DNA of 64,000 nt. Source: Polynucleobacter sp. GWA2_45_21 (GTDB lineage: Bacteria > Pseudomonadota > Gammaproteobacteria > Burkholderiales > Burkholderiaceae). The position numbers and the translations under genes were made by a program. The stretch lies in NCBI RefSeq assembly GCF_001830325.1, contig NZ_MHZG01000010.1:1-64000 (forward strand), read 5' to 3'. Below, piece by piece: positions 8,839 through 18,237 of this stretch; position 1 is the stretch's first letter, and each line of letters starts with the position of its first letter. The notes under the pieces were generated by a model, which was given only the letters and a program-made list of their open reading frames with translations, did no database searches and had not been told where the DNA came from.

Positions 8839-9951
8839 ATGATTAGAGTTTTGTATGTTGTCCCAACCTTAAATGCTGGTGGTGTTGAATACGTTATTCA
8901 TGCTTCTGCGCTAAGATTGAAAAATAAAGGCATTGAGGTAGTTGTGGCTTGTTCCTCGGGTAAGATGTGCCAGAGTCTTCGTGATGCGCAAATTAAAGTT
9001 ATTAATATTGCCATTCATAGAAAGAATGTTTATCACATCCTTTTGAATGCATTTAAATTAATGCGCATCATACAAAAATACAAAATCAATGTCGTGCATG
9101 CTCACTCTAGAGCACCAGCATGGTCCAGTTATATTGCCTGTAAAACTACTTCAACCCCTTTTGTAACAACATTTCATAGCTTTTATGGGCATTTTCTTCT
9201 AAAAAAAATGTACAGCAAAGTAATGACTTATGGTGACATCGTTATTGTTCCATCGCGGGCTTTGTTAAGGCACGCGATTGATGTATATGGAGTTAATCCC
9301 GAAAAGATGAGATATGTGCCCAACTGGGTTGAAAACTCAGACGGTAATACTAGTAAGGCACTAGACGATTTCAAAAAAAATCTTCAAATTAGGGATGGTA
9401 CGAAGGTGGCATCTGTTATTGCAAGAATAACTCGATGGAAGAGTCTCAATCTGATTTTGCAATCTTGGACCCATTTTCGCCAAGAGAATTGCGTTCTGAT
9501 CATCGTGGGAAATATAGTTAGTAAAAGATATTTCAAGGAGATCGTGGAACTTTGCTTGAAGAGCGGTATGAATAATTCAGTAAAATTTATCAGCGGATCT
9601 AGAGAGAGCATTGAGAATGTTTTAGCGATAAGTGATCTATTAATTTCTTCATCTAGCTCGAAGCCTGAAGGATTTGGTTTAACTATGCTTGAAGCCGCAT
9701 CTCGTGGAGTTCCGGTAGTTGCGACCAGTCATGGCGGTGCATTGGATATAGTTGTGGATGGGGTAACGGGATATTTATTCCCTCCCAATGATGTTAGCTC
9801 TTTGACTCAATGTATTGCTACAATATTTTCAATGTCAAAAGATGAAAAGGAGAATATGTCAATTTCTGCAATTCGTCATGCAAAAAACTTTAACCCAAGC
9901 CAATCCATTGAGAAGCTTCTTTCTGTCTATATGGGATTAATAAAGCACTAA
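8839..9951 (+). CDS. Glycosyltransferase family 4 protein, 370 aa
   Basis: This is a GT-B fold retaining glycosyltransferase of family 4. The N-terminal domain begins RVLYVVPTLNAGGVEYVI, with the glycine-rich acceptor loop. The C-terminal donor domain shows ARITRWKSLNLIL and then SSKPEGFGLTMLEAASRG, containing the E-x7-E nucleotide-sugar motif, and VVATSHGGALDIVVDG. It is predicted to be cytoplasmic and membrane-associated. It follows the EptA-like gene at 23 bp and converges on the msbA-like gene. The sugar and acceptor are not predictable from sequence. Family assignment is firm. Confidence 0.9.
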   Translation: MIRVLYVVPTLNAGGVEYVIHASALRLKNKGIEVVVACSSGKMCQSLRDAQIKVINIAIHRKNVYHILLNAFKLMRIIQKYKINVVHAHSRAPAWSSYIACKTTSTPFVTTFHSFYGHFLLKKMYSKVMTYGDIVIVPSRALLRHAIDVYGVNPEKMRYVPNWVENSDGNTSKALDDFKKNLQIRDGTKVASVIARITRWKSLNLILQSWTHFRQENCVLIIVGNIVSKRYFKEIVELCLKSGMNNSVKFISGSRESIENVLAISDLLISSSSSKPEGFGLTMLEAASRGVPVVATSHGGALDIVVDGVTGYLFPPNDVSSLTQCIATIFSMSKDEKENMSISAIRHAKNFNPSQSIEKLLSVYMGLIKH

Positions 9952-9987
9952 TTCATATGTCCAATGCATTTGATGAGATAGTTCTAT

Positions 9988-11763
9988 CTAGACTACGCTG
10001 ATTTCTTGATCCATAAGATAAAGTTTGGTATAAAGCCCATTATTTTTAAGTAGCTGTTTATGGGAGCCAAACTCAACAATTGCACCTTGATCCATTACCA
10101 CGATTAAATCGGCATCAATAATGGTGCTAAGGCGATGTGCGATGACAACTCGTGTCGGCTTATTTGGTAAATGAATGATTGCCTGCTTGACGTCTTGTTC
10201 AGAAATATTATCCAGTGAAGAGGTTGCCTCATCCAACAGAAGAATCCGGCTGCCTTTAAGGAGCGATCTTGCAATGGAGAGCCGTTGACGTTCACCGCCC
10301 GATAATTTAATGCCTCGGGCTCCAATTAAGGTGTCGTAGCCCAGTGGAAGCGAGCTGATAAATTCATGAATAGCAGCAGCTTTTGCTGCATTTTCAATTT
10401 CCGCGCGAGTAGCTTTGGGGTAGCTATAGGCGATATTATTGGCCACGCTATCATCAAAAAGAAGCGTTTCTTGGGTAACCATGGCAATGCTATTTCGTAA
10501 GGATTTTTGTGTAACGTTTTTGATATCTGTGCCATCGATTAATATCTTCCCGCCAACGGGATCAAAAAATCTTGGAATAAGATTGATTAAACTACTTTTC
10601 CCGGCGCCAGATGGACCCACTATCGCTACTGTGCTACCTGCTGGTATTTTTAGATTGATCTTGCGAAGGCATGGTTTATCTTCCGAGTAATGAAAATCAA
10701 CGTTTTCGAAAACGACTTCACCATTTCCAACTAAGAGCTCATTCGCATCTGGAGCATCTTTTACTTCGGAGTCTAAGTCTAGAATTTCTTTGATGCGTTC
10801 GGCTGCAGTAATGCCCTCTTGTATAGAATTTCCAAAATCATCTAAACGTTTTAATGGGCGGTAAGCAGAAATGAGGGCAACTAAGATGGTGGTTAAAGCA
10901 GGTAGCGTCATTACGCCTAGATTCGCTCGCCAAGATCCTACTAACATTACAAGAATGATACAGGTGCCAGTTATCACTTCATTAAGTGGGAGTGAGAGAG
11001 ATCGGGCTCGTAAAGTATCTAAATGTAATTTGGATAAATCTTCAAATGATTGGTGCATTCGATCTGTTTCTCGTTCTTCAGCGCTAAAAATTTTCACTAG
11101 ACGAACATTGAATAGAGTTTCTGAGATTCGAGATATCAGTTGTGATCTGCTTTCTAGTAATTGACGCATTAATTTTTTTCGACGAACTGAGAGTTGCCCC
11201 TTTCCAATTGCAAGCAAGGGAACTGCAATCATCGCTACTAATGCTAATTGCCAATCTTGATAAATAACAATCCCGATAAGAAAGACGAAGGAGAGAGTAT
11301 CTTGTAAAGAGCCAACAAATATTCTGCCAGTAATATCCCTTACTAATGCGGTTTCCTCCATGCAGATTGCTGATAATTGCCCAACATGGTTTCGCATTAA
11401 ATAACTTACGTCTAACTTTAATATATGGTTAAATAGATCCCGCCTTAGTTCTGCGACTATATTCAGTCCTGTTTTTTCTAATATGATTGTTTGAACATAT
11501 TGGCTAATTCCTGCCACTATTGAAGCGAGCATTATGATTATTGCTATCAACATGATTGGCATAGTTGGGTGATTGCCGAATGATGCCTGCAAAGCCGGCT
11601 TGATCATCATGATTACTGTGCTTGACGCCATCACGGCAACAATAATGGAGGCCCAAATGATTGCAAAATTTTTGCGATGGGGCCAAATATAGGAACGTAT
11701 TAGCCATAGAAATGTTTGGCTTTCGACTGTGCTAAAGCCAAATTTGCGAAGTATAAAGTTCAT
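9988..11763 (-). CDS. MsbA-like lipid/LPS-precursor ABC transporter, fused TMD-NBD, 591 aa
   Basis: This half-size exporter has a six-helix N-terminal membrane domain (to about residue 310) and a C-terminal ATPase. Walker A is GPSGAGKS, the ABC signature LSGGERQR, Walker B ILLLDEATSSLD, and the H-loop is in VVIAHRLST. This arrangement is typical of MsbA, which flips lipid A-core across the inner membrane. The start is placed at the ATG at 11763, because it overlaps the TGA of the upstream glycosyltransferase gene by four bases (ATGA), a strong sign of translational coupling. An upstream in-frame start at 11826 would lie inside that gene. In this context the substrate is probably the glycolipid made by the cluster, but a housekeeping copy may exist elsewhere. 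Confidence 0.88.
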   Translation of the reverse strand: MNFILRKFGFSTVESQTFLWLIRSYIWPHRKNFAIIWASIIVAVMASSTVIMMIKPALQASFGNHPTMPIMLIAIIIMLASIVAGISQYVQTIILEKTGLNIVAELRRDLFNHILKLDVSYLMRNHVGQLSAICMEETALVRDITGRIFVGSLQDTLSFVFLIGIVIYQDWQLALVAMIAVPLLAIGKGQLSVRRKKLMRQLLESRSQLISRISETLFNVRLVKIFSAEERETDRMHQSFEDLSKLHLDTLRARSLSLPLNEVITGTCIILVMLVGSWRANLGVMTLPALTTILVALISAYRPLKRLDDFGNSIQEGITAAERIKEILDLDSEVKDAPDANELLVGNGEVVFENVDFHYSEDKPCLRKINLKIPAGSTVAIVGPSGAGKSSLINLIPRFFDPVGGKILIDGTDIKNVTQKSLRNSIAMVTQETLLFDDSVANNIAYSYPKATRAEIENAAKAAAIHEFISSLPLGYDTLIGARGIKLSGGERQRLSIARSLLKGSRILLLDEATSSLDNISEQDVKQAIIHLPNKPTRVVIAHRLSTIIDADLIVVMDQGAIVEFGSHKQLLKNNGLYTKLYLMDQEISVV

Positions 11764-12962
11764 TTGTTCAGGGTCAGCATAATATTGGATAGAAGTGTTC
11801 TCAAATCTTCCGAAACCATCGACCAATTTCGAGGTATGTAAGCCCTTTTGATTTTAAGTTCTAAGCTTAACCTCAGTTCATTGTTTTTCACTAAATTGAT
11901 TATTGTTTCCTTCCAATTTTGATGGTCTAGTGGATCAAGCATTATGGTAAACCCTTCCCCAGCCTCGGGCAGGGAGGAGGTATTGGCGGTGATGCAGATC
12001 TTTCCGTAGCCTAGACTTTCAGTTACTGGTAGACCCCATCCTTCATATCTAGATGGATATACAGAGAATAGACAGTTGCCATAAAGCCAAGATAATTCAT
12101 TGTCAGTCGGAGACTCAATGTGTATAACGCTTTTTTGAAGTCTAGGGTCTAACTTTATACGTTCAATGATTTTATCTGCACCATTACCTTTAGACCCGGC
12201 AATAACTAATCCAATTTCACCCATTTTTGAGTTATTGGAGAATTCAGACCATATATTTAGTAAAAGAGCGTGATTTTTTCTATCCGTAATACTTCCTACG
12301 CACAACACAAATCTTTTACAAGGTAGCTGATACTGGCTGGGCCGTTCGGTTTGATGAATGGTATCGCAGCCTAGGGGAATTATTGTTAATTTTGGGGGTA
12401 ATATTTTTGTTTGGTGGCAAAACTCTAAAAAATCATTTTTGGTATTTTCTGAGTTGCAAATTACGGTATCAGCAGCTGTTGCGACTAAAATACCAGATCT
12501 AAATCTTTCGACATATTCGTTTGATTTTACCCAGTGTGGAAATTTAACTGGAATCAAGTCATGGCAAAAAGAAACATGATGAAAATTATTTTTTTTACGC
12601 ACACTTTTAAAGTAGGGCCATCTACCTAAATGTCGTATGGCATCGCATTCCAGATAGATATCGGCATCTTCTAGTCGGATAAAAGGACCAATGGATAGAA
12701 GCTTTTGTTTTATTCTCTGAAATTCAATATTTTTAGAATGTACATTAATTTCTGAAGAAGAAAATCTGTTTAAAAAATGCTCTACCCTACTTTTTGAAAT
12801 TTTCATAAAACCAAATGTGTTTCGACAGACATAGGCCACATCCCACTCATTTGGTGCTTGTAGCAGTGCTCTTATGAAGGCCCTTTCAACTCTGTCTATC
12901 CCATTGGGCGTGGTTGAAATGGATCGCACAGTATTGGTGACATCTAAAAATATTCTTGCCAT
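11760..12962 (-). CDS. Glycosyltransferase family 4 protein, 400 aa (paralogue of the gene at 14019)
   Basis: This GT4 enzyme begins MARIFLDVTNTVRS and GIDRVERAF. The donor half has CVGSITDRKNHALL and YPSRYEGWGLPVTESLGYG with the E-x7-E motif. Layout and many blocks match the protein encoded at 14019-15218 (GIxRxER, DRKN/ARKN, EGWG-P, SSLPEA/SSMPEA, LDPLD), so the two are paralogues. Its stop codon overlaps the msbA-like start. Enzymes of this type with an N-terminal GI-R-ER motif are common in O-antigen and exopolysaccharide loci. The start ATG at 12962 lies 62 bp from the divergent GT2 gene. Confidence 0.88.
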   Translation of the reverse strand: MARIFLDVTNTVRSISTTPNGIDRVERAFIRALLQAPNEWDVAYVCRNTFGFMKISKSRVEHFLNRFSSSEINVHSKNIEFQRIKQKLLSIGPFIRLEDADIYLECDAIRHLGRWPYFKSVRKKNNFHHVSFCHDLIPVKFPHWVKSNEYVERFRSGILVATAADTVICNSENTKNDFLEFCHQTKILPPKLTIIPLGCDTIHQTERPSQYQLPCKRFVLCVGSITDRKNHALLLNIWSEFSNNSKMGEIGLVIAGSKGNGADKIIERIKLDPRLQKSVIHIESPTDNELSWLYGNCLFSVYPSRYEGWGLPVTESLGYGKICITANTSSLPEAGEGFTIMLDPLDHQNWKETIINLVKNNELRLSLELKIKRAYIPRNWSMVSEDLRTLLSNIMLTLNK

Positions 12963-13024
12963 ATTAATTGGAATCCCCTTGGTGGATGGGATAATCGACA
13001 GTTAAATAAATTATCTTTGTTGAG

Positions 13025-13975
13025 ATGGCTTATATTATGATGAGTAGTCAGGGTATTTCCGTAGTTATTCCAGTTTTTAATCGTGCCTATTGCATTTCTC
13101 AAACGTTACAGTCTATTTTTACTCAGAGTGTACCTGTTGATGCGGTGATTGTTGTCGATGACGGCTCTACTGATGGTATTAGGGATGTGATAGAGCGTAT
13201 GTCATTTATTAGCCCGATTCCATTAATCTTTCATAGGCAGGAAAATTTAGGGCCTGGTAGAGCTAGAAATGTTGGCGTATCAATGGCCCAATCTAATTAC
13301 ATACTGTTTTTAGATTCGGATGATGAGTTGTTGCCAAATTCCATTGAACGTTTTCAAAAGGCAATCGTTGAAAATAACTTTCCAAATATGGTTTTTGGTG
13401 GACGCATAACATTACTGCCAAATAGAAAAAGTCATTTGACTTCTCCGCCTCCTTTATCAAAGGATAATTGGATAAACTTTAGAGGTGAATTGCTTAGCCT
13501 GCGCCCAACTGTTGGTATTGGTGCAGCTGTTATACAGCGTGAGTTTATTCACCAGCTTCCGTTTCCAGAAACATTTCGAGTTTGTGAGGATTTGGCATTT
13601 TATTCATTGATATTATTGCATGGACGATGCGTTAGATTTTCGGAGGCGCAGGTAAGAATAAATCAACGCACACACCATTCTTTTCGAGATGCAAATTTAT
13701 TACTCATTGAACATGAGAATGCATACGCTTTCCCGCTAAAAAAATTACCAAATACCCCAGAAAAAATTCAGTTGCAAAACGAGCTAAGGGCGCTCCCTTT
13801 GTTGCGAACATTTCGTGAGCTGCATCGTGCAGGTGCAGATAAAATGGCTCGATCTTATTATTACAGCGCATTTCGTGTTAACCCTTGGGCGGCATTAAAC
13901 ATTAGTTATTTGAGAAAGTTTTTGCGTGGGCTCTTAGGGATAAAACATCCAGCAGCGAACAATACAGGGCGCTAG
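13025..13975 (+). CDS. Glycosyltransferase family 2 protein, 316 aa
   Basis: This inverting GT-A fold enzyme has ISVVIPVFNRAYCISQTL at the start, VVDDGSTDG at about residues 40-48 and the DxD-like metal site LDSDDE near residue 100. The block CEDLAFYSL corresponds to the catalytic ED region. After about residue 230 it becomes a helical C-terminal tail with no evident membrane helix. In-frame ATGs at 13037 and 13040 are alternative starts that leave the domain intact. It is divergent from the GT4 gene at 11760-12962 and is followed by the second GT4 paralogue. The sugar is not predictable. Confidence 0.9.
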   Translation: MAYIMMSSQGISVVIPVFNRAYCISQTLQSIFTQSVPVDAVIVVDDGSTDGIRDVIERMSFISPIPLIFHRQENLGPGRARNVGVSMAQSNYILFLDSDDELLPNSIERFQKAIVENNFPNMVFGGRITLLPNRKSHLTSPPPLSKDNWINFRGELLSLRPTVGIGAAVIQREFIHQLPFPETFRVCEDLAFYSLILLHGRCVRFSEAQVRINQRTHHSFRDANLLLIEHENAYAFPLKKLPNTPEKIQLQNELRALPLLRTFRELHRAGADKMARSYYYSAFRVNPWAALNISYLRKFLRGLLGIKHPAANNTGR

Positions 13976-14018
13976 TGAGTATTGAATTTAGATTTATAAA
14001 AATATTCAAATAAATTAT

Positions 14019-15218
14019 ATGGCTCGAATCGTACTTGATATAAATCTTATATACCGCTTAAGGGGTAAAACCTTAACTGGGATTCCGCGACTAGAGAGAG
14101 CTCTTTTTGAATTTTTGTCGAATGAATTTGCTGGCGATGCTTTATTTTGCATTGGCAAACCTTTTGAGAAGGGGTTTATTCCTGCTTCTAATTATTTTTT
14201 AAAGCAGCTTAAGTGTAATAAGCTTCCCTCATCTTGGGATCGATTAAAGAATAGCTTGATCAAGAGGTTGGATGCCATTAAGGGGGCTATGGGAATCAGA
14301 CGTAGCATTGCTTGGGCTAAGGGGGATTGCTATCTGAATGTCAGTCATTTATGGATGACTATCAACCAAGTAGACTACAAAAAATTTCGTCAAAATACTG
14401 ATCTGAAAATTATCTTGTTTTGCCATGATTTTGCACCTCTATTGTTTCCTCACTTTTATTCACGTTCAGCGCATAAGAAATTTTCTTCTTCACTAGGAAT
14501 GCTTGCGAAAGCTGATCTTGTGATATGTAATTCTCAATCCACATTATTGGATTTTCAAAAGTTATGTATTGAATTGGGACAAGAAATGCCTAAAGTAGCT
14601 ATTGCAACCCTTGGAGCTAATTTATCTCGGGACATAGAGGGGGTGGAGGTTAAAAATTATAACTTTAATTGTGAAAAATTTATTCTTGTGGTTGGTACAG
14701 TAGTTGCTCGAAAAAATTATGAATTGCTATGTGATCTTTGGGAAACATTTGCCGATGATGATGTAATGCGGCATGTTGATTTGGTGATCGTTGGAGATCG
14801 GGGGTATGGCGCTGAGAGTATTTTAAATCGAATTGCCCGCGATCCAAAATTGGTTAATCGAGTATTTCATTTAAAGGATATCCAGGATTCACAACTTGCT
14901 TGGCTGTATAAACATTGCCTTTTCACGCTGTATCCTTCATTTTATGAGGGATGGGGAATCCCCATTTCAGAGTCCTTGGCCTTTAATAAGCTATGTATAG
15001 CATCATCTTCCTCGTCCATGCCGGAAGCTTCGCAAGGGTTGGCTATTCACTTAGACCCCCTTGATTTTGTAGCATGGAGGAGCGCGATTAAGTTTTACGT
15101 GCTTGATGACGATGCACGTTATAGGGCTGAGTTAAAAATTTCGAATGTATATAAACGCGAAGAATGGCATGAGATTGCATCTAAAATAATCGAATTGATA
15201 CTGTCTAATAAGCATTAA
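14019..15218 (+). CDS. Glycosyltransferase family 4 protein, 399 aa (paralogue of the gene at 11760)
   Basis: This GT4 enzyme begins MARIVLDINLIYRL and GIPRLERALFEF. The donor domain has VVGTVVARKNYELL, then YPSFYEGWGIPISESLAFNK with the E-x7-E motif, then SSMPEASQGLAIHLDPLD. The domain order and motifs follow the opposite-strand GT4 gene at 11760-12962, implying duplication and later divergence, perhaps to different linkages in one glycan. It lies in a run of four genes (13025 to 18186) that could be one transcript, with 32 bp before the SDR gene. Confidence 0.88.
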   Translation: MARIVLDINLIYRLRGKTLTGIPRLERALFEFLSNEFAGDALFCIGKPFEKGFIPASNYFLKQLKCNKLPSSWDRLKNSLIKRLDAIKGAMGIRRSIAWAKGDCYLNVSHLWMTINQVDYKKFRQNTDLKIILFCHDFAPLLFPHFYSRSAHKKFSSSLGMLAKADLVICNSQSTLLDFQKLCIELGQEMPKVAIATLGANLSRDIEGVEVKNYNFNCEKFILVVGTVVARKNYELLCDLWETFADDDVMRHVDLVIVGDRGYGAESILNRIARDPKLVNRVFHLKDIQDSQLAWLYKHCLFTLYPSFYEGWGIPISESLAFNKLCIASSSSSMPEASQGLAIHLDPLDFVAWRSAIKFYVLDDDARYRAELKISNVYKREEWHEIASKIIELILSNKH

Positions 15219-15250
15219 TTCTCAAATACCTATTATCCTGAATAAGAAAA

Positions 15251-16240
15251 ATGAAAAAAGTTCTTGTAACCGGCGGTGCTGGTTTTGTTGGTCGACACTT
15301 ATGTAAGGCTTTACTTGATAGAGGTGATCAAGTGATATGTGTAGATAATATTGTTCCTCTGACTGGGGGGATATGTCCAAGAGAAAAAGGCTGGCCACTA
15401 TATAACCCATTTGATTATTCTAACTTTGAATATATAAAACAGGACTGCAGAAATTACTTTCAAGTTAATTTAGATGCAGATTTTGATGATGTTTTTCATT
15501 TGGCGGCAATGGTTGGTGGTCGCGAAATGATTGAATTTAATCCCCTTGCGGTAGCTGAAGATCTAGCAATTGATGCATTATTTTGGAAATGGGCTCAAAA
15601 AACAACCCCCCAAAAAATTGTTTGTTTTAGCTCGAGCGCAGCTTATCCAATTAGCCGCCAAGGTCCTGAGAGTTACATCCTCTTGGAAGAGGGGATTATT
15701 GATTTTAATGGCGACATAGGTATGCCAGATATGTCTTATGGTTGGGCAAAGCTCACTCATGAATATTTAGCTCAATTAGCTTATAAAAATCATGGATTAA
15801 AGTCAGTGACCTATAGGCCATTTTCAGGTTACGGGGAGGATCAGGATCTTGCATATCCATTCCCAAGTATCTGTTGTAGAGCGCTTGATGGGGCGGGAGG
15901 CGATACGCTCATGGTTTGGGGTACTGGTAATCAAATGAGGGATTTTATATATATCGATGATTGTGTTTTAGGCGTGCTGTCTACTATGGATAAAGTTGAT
16001 GATGGTTCTGCGATTAACCTTTCCACGGGAATATATACATCATTTAAGGATTTTGCTTTGATGGCGGCCAATGAGGTTGGCTACAACCCCAGGGTAATTG
16101 GTACAAGCACGAAGCCGGAAGGGGTTTTTGCTAGAGCGGGGGATACTAAGAAGCAGAGAGAGTTTGGTTTTACCGCGGATATGACATTCAAAGATGGCAT
16201 AGCGAAAGCCCTAAATTATTTTGAAAAGCGGAGGCGGTAG
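15251..16240 (+). CDS. Extended SDR sugar-nucleotide epimerase/dehydratase, 329 aa
   Basis: This is an NAD(P)-dependent short-chain reductase of the extended type acting on nucleotide sugars. The dinucleotide-binding motif is TGGAGFVG at residues 7-14. HLAAMVGG follows, then CFSSSAAYP and the active-site YGWAK (Tyr-x3-Lys). The pattern HLAAxVGG with SSSAxYP recalls GDP-mannose 3,5-epimerase and related epimerases, but the exact reaction is uncertain. RDFIYIDDC near residue 235 is typical of the family's substrate end. Its TAG stop overlaps by one base the GTG start of the next gene, so the two are probably translated together and the product may be the donor for that glycosyltransferase. Confidence 0.85.
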   Translation: MKKVLVTGGAGFVGRHLCKALLDRGDQVICVDNIVPLTGGICPREKGWPLYNPFDYSNFEYIKQDCRNYFQVNLDADFDDVFHLAAMVGGREMIEFNPLAVAEDLAIDALFWKWAQKTTPQKIVCFSSSAAYPISRQGPESYILLEEGIIDFNGDIGMPDMSYGWAKLTHEYLAQLAYKNHGLKSVTYRPFSGYGEDQDLAYPFPSICCRALDGAGGDTLMVWGTGNQMRDFIYIDDCVLGVLSTMDKVDDGSAINLSTGIYTSFKDFALMAANEVGYNPRVIGTSTKPEGVFARAGDTKKQREFGFTADMTFKDGIAKALNYFEKRRR

Positions 16241-18186
16241 TGAGCAATTTACCTAATACCTTATTGGGAAGGTTTGGAGTTGTTAAGCTATGGCCCGGTA
16301 TCAAAGTAGCAGAAGATGAAAATATAGAGAGACTTAAAAAGTCTGCCCATAGTTTAGGGCTGGAATGTATCGTGGTTGATTGGCGAGGAAGACTCATGAC
16401 GCCCCCTTTCACTCAAATGACCCAAAAAGATCTCGATTTTGTTATCCATTTGCATTTTGAAACCCCTAAAGCCTATAACATTTTTTCATTTGTGACTCTA
16501 TGGAATCCGGAAAAATTTTTCCACGACTGGGGTTACAGGAAGTACGCGACTAATTTACTTAGTCATGATGACTTTTTAAGTTGTAATGGCGCGGGTGCGG
16601 ACAAAATGATTTCCCGTATGATTTGCAATGATCCGTCTCGTTTAAAACCGTTTTTCAAAATGTTTTGCTCGCTATCTGAGCCAATTATGGAGCCCGGTAT
16701 AGGGGAGGGTAAATTATTTTATGCAGGCATAAATTGGGAGCGGTTGGGTAAGGGCAAATCTCGACATCAGGAAGTTCTGAAAATACTTGATTCGAGCGGT
16801 TCAATAAAAATTTATGGGCCACAACTTCTTCATGGTGTGAAAGTGTGGGATGGTTACAGGGGTTATATGGGGGAGTTACCATTTGATGGGGTTTCAATGG
16901 TGAGAGCCTTAAATCAGACTGGAATAGCCTTGGTACTTTCATCAGAGGCTCATTTAGAAAGCGAAATGAGCTCAAACCGATTATTTGAAGCCCTGGCGGC
17001 TGGAGTTATTTCTATTTGTGATGAGAATCCATTTTTCCGAAAATATTTTGGAGATGCTCTCCTGTATGTTGATACGTCGCTGCCGGCTAATAAAGTGGTT
17101 GATCAAATCAAATCGCATATCAATTGGGTTATACAAAATCCTCCAGAAGCGATTGAGCTGGCTAGAAAAGCTCAGGAAATTTTTCAAAAAGAATTTAGAC
17201 TTGATTCATCCTTGAAAAATATATATGAAGGGTTGCCGAGTCGAAAGACTACTCTTGAGGAACGATTTATGTCAAAGGATATTGTGAGTGCAAAAAGGGT
17301 TCATTTATATCTTGTTGCGAAGGAATATGATCGGGAGAGTCTTAAGAGACTGTTGAGCAATGCGTGCTCTCAAAGCTATCACAATATTAGATTGGTGCTG
17401 GCCATTGATATTGCGGAGTCTAATGAGGGTGAGGTATTGCAATTAATTAATGAGATAGGTGCTTCTATAGAGCTACGCAGAGTCAATTTTAAAAAATTAA
17501 GTGGAGCTAAAAAAGTTTCTTGGCGAAAAATGGGGTCAGTAATCAGGGATATTCTAATTGCTGACACCATGCTCATAGATGGAGATCTCTTTTGTATAAA
17601 TATGCCAAATGAGACTATATTTACCGACCATATTAGTCGCTTAGTGGGGGTGCTTAATGCAGATCCCGGTAAAAAATATTCCCATTGTCCAGTTTTAATT
17701 CCAGAACTTTCAAATAATAAGGATAATTTTTCCATCTCCTGGGGTGTTGGTTTAACAAATTTAGATCAACACATTCCCGGTAGCTACGCCCAACGATTGT
17801 TTGTCTGGAATTCTGATGATCCTATCGTCGAAAATATATTGCCTTATTTGGATCATTTTGCGCCGGTTGCGTTATCAGGCTTGATTGATGGCGCTAAATC
17901 GCATAAGCCAACCCTTTTAATTGAGTCATTTCAAATGGCTAATTTAAATTCTCAAATTGTAAATATTGAGCAAGAGCGAAATATTATTCGAGATCAGAAT
18001 CCATTTCTGTTTGATTCACTTGATGGCGCGCAATACCATGGAGAATTGAGCTCGCCTGAATTCGTAAAGTTGCTGAGGCGACTGCCACAAAAACAAAAGC
18101 GTCGAATTTTCATTGACTTACTTAGAAATGCACTTCTACCAGGGTTTATTTATAAGAAATTTCCGCGGTTTAAGAGGGCGGAATAA
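16240..18186 (+). CDS. Long two-domain glycosyltransferase-like protein, 648 aa
   Basis: The start is a GTG overlapping the upstream TAG by one base, with a GGAGG-type ribosome binding site (GCGGAGGCG) just before it. The first ~340 residues resemble a GT-B enzyme: near residues 220-275 the segment LSSEAHLESEMSSNRLFEALAAG looks like the donor loop, followed by ICDENPFFRKYFGD. From about residue 350 a second module begins (RVHLYLVAKEYDRESLKRLLSNAC, later ADTMLIDGDLFCIN) that resembles a GT2-type fold, without a clear canonical DxD. The C-terminus is basic. I do not recognise a named family for the whole protein. It could add two sugars, or one domain may only bind. Being joined to an SDR gene supports glycan synthesis. 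Confidence 0.75.
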   Translation: MSNLPNTLLGRFGVVKLWPGIKVAEDENIERLKKSAHSLGLECIVVDWRGRLMTPPFTQMTQKDLDFVIHLHFETPKAYNIFSFVTLWNPEKFFHDWGYRKYATNLLSHDDFLSCNGAGADKMISRMICNDPSRLKPFFKMFCSLSEPIMEPGIGEGKLFYAGINWERLGKGKSRHQEVLKILDSSGSIKIYGPQLLHGVKVWDGYRGYMGELPFDGVSMVRALNQTGIALVLSSEAHLESEMSSNRLFEALAAGVISICDENPFFRKYFGDALLYVDTSLPANKVVDQIKSHINWVIQNPPEAIELARKAQEIFQKEFRLDSSLKNIYEGLPSRKTTLEERFMSKDIVSAKRVHLYLVAKEYDRESLKRLLSNACSQSYHNIRLVLAIDIAESNEGEVLQLINEIGASIELRRVNFKKLSGAKKVSWRKMGSVIRDILIADTMLIDGDLFCINMPNETIFTDHISRLVGVLNADPGKKYSHCPVLIPELSNNKDNFSISWGVGLTNLDQHIPGSYAQRLFVWNSDDPIVENILPYLDHFAPVALSGLIDGAKSHKPTLLIESFQMANLNSQIVNIEQERNIIRDQNPFLFDSLDGAQYHGELSSPEFVKLLRRLPQKQKRRIFIDLLRNALLPGFIYKKFPRFKRAE

Positions 18187-18237
18187 TAGTTACAAAGTCT
18201 ATTTTTTATTAAGTCCAGTCAATTCAAGAAATCTAAG

